From assembly GCA_041584015.1 (NCBI GenBank), contig JBFHES010000204.1, positions 1-8,375 of the forward strand: 8,375 bases of DNA. The letters are read 5' to 3'. The position numbers and the translations under genes are program-made. Position 1 is the stretch's first letter; each line of letters begins with the position of its first letter. Positions 7,332 through 8,375 of the stretch are shown in pieces. The notes below the pieces were generated by a model. It had not been told where the DNA came from. It did not search any database and saw only the letters and a list, made by a program, of their open reading frames with translations. The stretch is from JBFHES01 sp041584015. GTDB taxonomy: Bacteria; Bacteroidota; Bacteroidia; Bacteroidales; M50B96.

Positions 7332-7721
7332 TTATCTAATCGATCGCTTCGCACTTTCAAGTTTAAGCAATCCAAGAATTAATAACTCGGCACTTGCTTG
7401 GTTGGTTGCAAACGGAATGTTCTGGTCATTACAGGTGAACATTAATTGTTTAATGTCTTCATGATGTTCAGAAACTTCAGGATCACGCAAGAAGATCACA
7501 ATATCGATATCCTTGTTTTTAATCTTTTCAATTATTTGTTTGTATCCACCATATCTCCCTTGGCTTAAATGCTCAACCTTAACGCCACTTTTCTCAATAA
7601 ACTCGGCAGTTCTTCCGGTAGCCAACAAGTTAACTCCTGGAATCCAATCTTTATGGTTTTCCAAAAACTCAACCATCTTTGGCTTCATTTTATCGTGTGC
7701 TAATATTGCAATATTCTTCAT
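7332..7721 (-). CDS. Methylglyoxal-synthase-fold (MGS-like domain) protein with an altered active site
   Basis: A 129-residue single-domain protein with the methylglyoxal synthase fold; true MgsA converts dihydroxyacetone phosphate to methylglyoxal and phosphate in the cytosol. Conserved with E. coli MgsA: NIAILAHDK (H9, D10, and K13 at the Lys23 position), ATG at 34-36, G58-G59, FLRDPEV with D80 (Asp91), H86 (His98), D89 (Asp101) and the IPFATN block at 102-107. Differences: the residue after GG, aligned with catalytic Asp71, is Y60; the phosphate-site Thr47 and Ser65 positions read R37 and Q54; the family G-P-x-G-G-D-Q-Q becomes GRYGGYKQ at 55-62. The ~24-residue C-terminal tail of E. coli MgsA is absent. 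It may therefore be a homologue without classical activity, or act on another phosphorylated ligand. MGS-like domains also occur as a regulatory domain in CarB and a catalytic domain in PurH. The ATG at 7721 is preferred over a TTG two codons upstream. The gene is convergent with pgi and divergent from the transporter gene. Fold is well supported; function is not. Confidence 0.8.
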   Translation of the reverse strand: MKNIAILAHDKMKPKMVEFLENHKDWIPGVNLLATGRTAEFIEKSGVKVEHLSQGRYGGYKQIIEKIKNKDIDIVIFLRDPEVSEHHEDIKQLMFTCNDQNIPFATNQASAELLILGLLKLESAKRSIR

Positions 7722-7846
7722 CTTCAACGAGTTTTATAAAATTCATCTCAGCTATAAAAATAGTTTATTTTCTACAATCTTAAAATGCAATTTACATTAT
7801 TTGCAATTTTTTCACAAATAGTAAAATCTTAAACAATCAGCAGGGT

Positions 7847-7879
7847 TTGCTTTTATTTATGATGATATTACTATTTTAG
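7847..7879 (+). promoter_or_regulatory. Weak candidate promoter for the EamA transporter gene
   Basis: TTG at 7847-7849 and TATTTTAG at 7872-7879 resemble the Bacteroidetes -33 TTG and -7 TAnnTTTG boxes, with one mismatch in the latter and a 22-bp spacer, slightly over the usual length. The -7 box ends only 4 nt before the ATG at 7884, so transcription would begin at or just inside the start codon. That implies a leaderless mRNA, a downstream start, or a false match. I see no convincing promoter for the divergent MgsA-like gene in the same 162-bp gap. Confidence 0.25.
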
Positions 7880-7883
7880 CCAT

Positions 7884-8375
7884 ATGGCCACAAACAATAA
7901 ATACCGGGGCATTCTATTCGCCTATGGTGCCGCACTTGCACTCTCTTTAAGTTTCATCTTTAGCAAAATGGCTCTCAACGAACTTTCAATGATTCAGTTT
8001 GGGGTTTGCTGGTTTGCGCTTGGGACACTCTGGAATATTCTGTACATTACCATTGCAGGCAAGACAAAAGAAATTCTGCGCATAAACAAAACTGAATTTA
8101 TTGCCATTCTAGCCGTGGCTTTACTAGAAGCGGTTGCCTCTGGCTTGTTTTACATTGCCATCAAAAAAGTTGCTAATCCGGCAATTGTAGCATTTATCGG
8201 ATCTATGGGACCCGTTTTTGTAACCATCCTTGGAATCGTCTTTTTAAAAGAAACTTAGTCGCGCAAAGAAATGGCGGGTATTCTAATGGCAATTATAGGT
8301 GTTATTACCATTAGCTACAACGGACAGGAGCTAAATAATTTTCTGCTACATGGAACAGAATACGTGCTGGCAGCC
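7884..8375 (+). pseudogene. EamA/DMT-family transporter gene interrupted by an in-frame TAG; 3' end outside the window
   Basis: The frame encodes the first EamA repeat of a drug/metabolite-type inner-membrane transporter (full proteins have about 10 helices in two repeats, near 290-300 residues). Helices fall at about 9-27, 37-57, 71-93 and 97-121 of the first 124 codons; NPAIVAFIGSMGPVFVTILG at 98-117 is typical of helix 4 in this family. Codon 125 (8256-8258) is TAG. The same frame then stays open for 39 codons to the window edge and reads SRKEMAGILMAIIGVITISY, which is the expected fifth helix of the repeat. The stop falls where family members usually have a hydrophobic residue (E-x-L-S-type motif), so a single change such as TTG to TAG would explain it. 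The piece before the stop has only four helices and is unlikely to work alone; an ATG at 8271 could restart translation. Alternatives are a sequencing error or suppression. Substrate unknown. Confidence 0.75.

Noticed and set aside
7722..7727. TTG start two codons upstream in the MgsA-like gene
   Set aside because: The ATG at 7721 immediately precedes the conserved KNIAILAHD start of the domain; the TTG adds only two residues and has no Shine-Dalgarno support.
7513..7821. Plus-strand 102-codon open frame opposite the MgsA-like gene
   Set aside because: The minus-strand frame carries conserved MGS motifs; the plus-strand translation is low-complexity hydrophobic sequence with no family resemblance.
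8256..8258. TAG recoded as pyrrolysine or another amino acid
   Set aside because: No pyl gene is seen, and TAG serves as a true stop for the GT2 gene in this window; a nonsense mutation or read error is simpler.
1..8375. Mobile element, CRISPR array, tRNA or defence system
   Set aside because: I saw no transposase, terminal inverted repeats, spaced direct repeats, cloverleaf or defence-gene motif; the window is ordinary chromosomal housekeeping with envelope and transport genes.

Overview
The window looks like chromosomal sequence from a member of the Bacteroidota. The evidence is AT-rich coding sequence, start codons without a clear Shine-Dalgarno sequence but with A-rich leaders, and promoter-like TAnnTTTG boxes of the Bacteroidetes type. 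The proteins also resemble that phylum. No rRNA or other taxonomic marker is present, so this is an inference; a marine or anaerobic Bacteroidia lineage would fit but cannot be fixed from the sequence alone.

Layout from left to right. (1) The 3' end of purC (SAICAR synthase, purine biosynthesis) enters from the left edge and ends at a hairpin plus T-run terminator. (2) A convergent minus-strand gene encodes a membrane-anchored family 2 glycosyltransferase of the DPM1/GtrB/ArnC type. (3) A 271-bp divergent intergenic region carries a TACTTTTG box facing each way. (4) A tightly packed plus-strand run follows: pheT (phenylalanyl-tRNA synthetase beta chain), an ArnT/PMT-like integral membrane glycosyltransferase (25-nt gap) and pgi (glucose-6-phosphate isomerase, 11-nt gap). 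It is probably one operon and is closed by a strong hairpin. (5) A minus-strand gene for a methylglyoxal-synthase-fold protein converges on that hairpin. Its residue aligned with the catalytic Asp71 of E. coli MgsA is a Tyr. (6) A plus-strand EamA/DMT-type transporter gene runs off the right edge and is interrupted by an in-frame TAG after codon 124.

Most of the window is housekeeping (purine synthesis, translation, central carbon metabolism). Two genes flanking pheT could act together: the GT2 enzyme could charge a polyprenyl phosphate with a sugar, and the ArnT-like enzyme could transfer that sugar on the far side of the inner membrane. Pgi interconverts hexose phosphates that feed nucleotide-sugar pools.

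I do not see a mobile element, CRISPR array, RNA gene or clearly novel multi-gene system. The points most worth a second look are the atypical MgsA-like active site, the in-frame amber codon in the transporter gene, and the GT2/ArnT-like pair around pheT.
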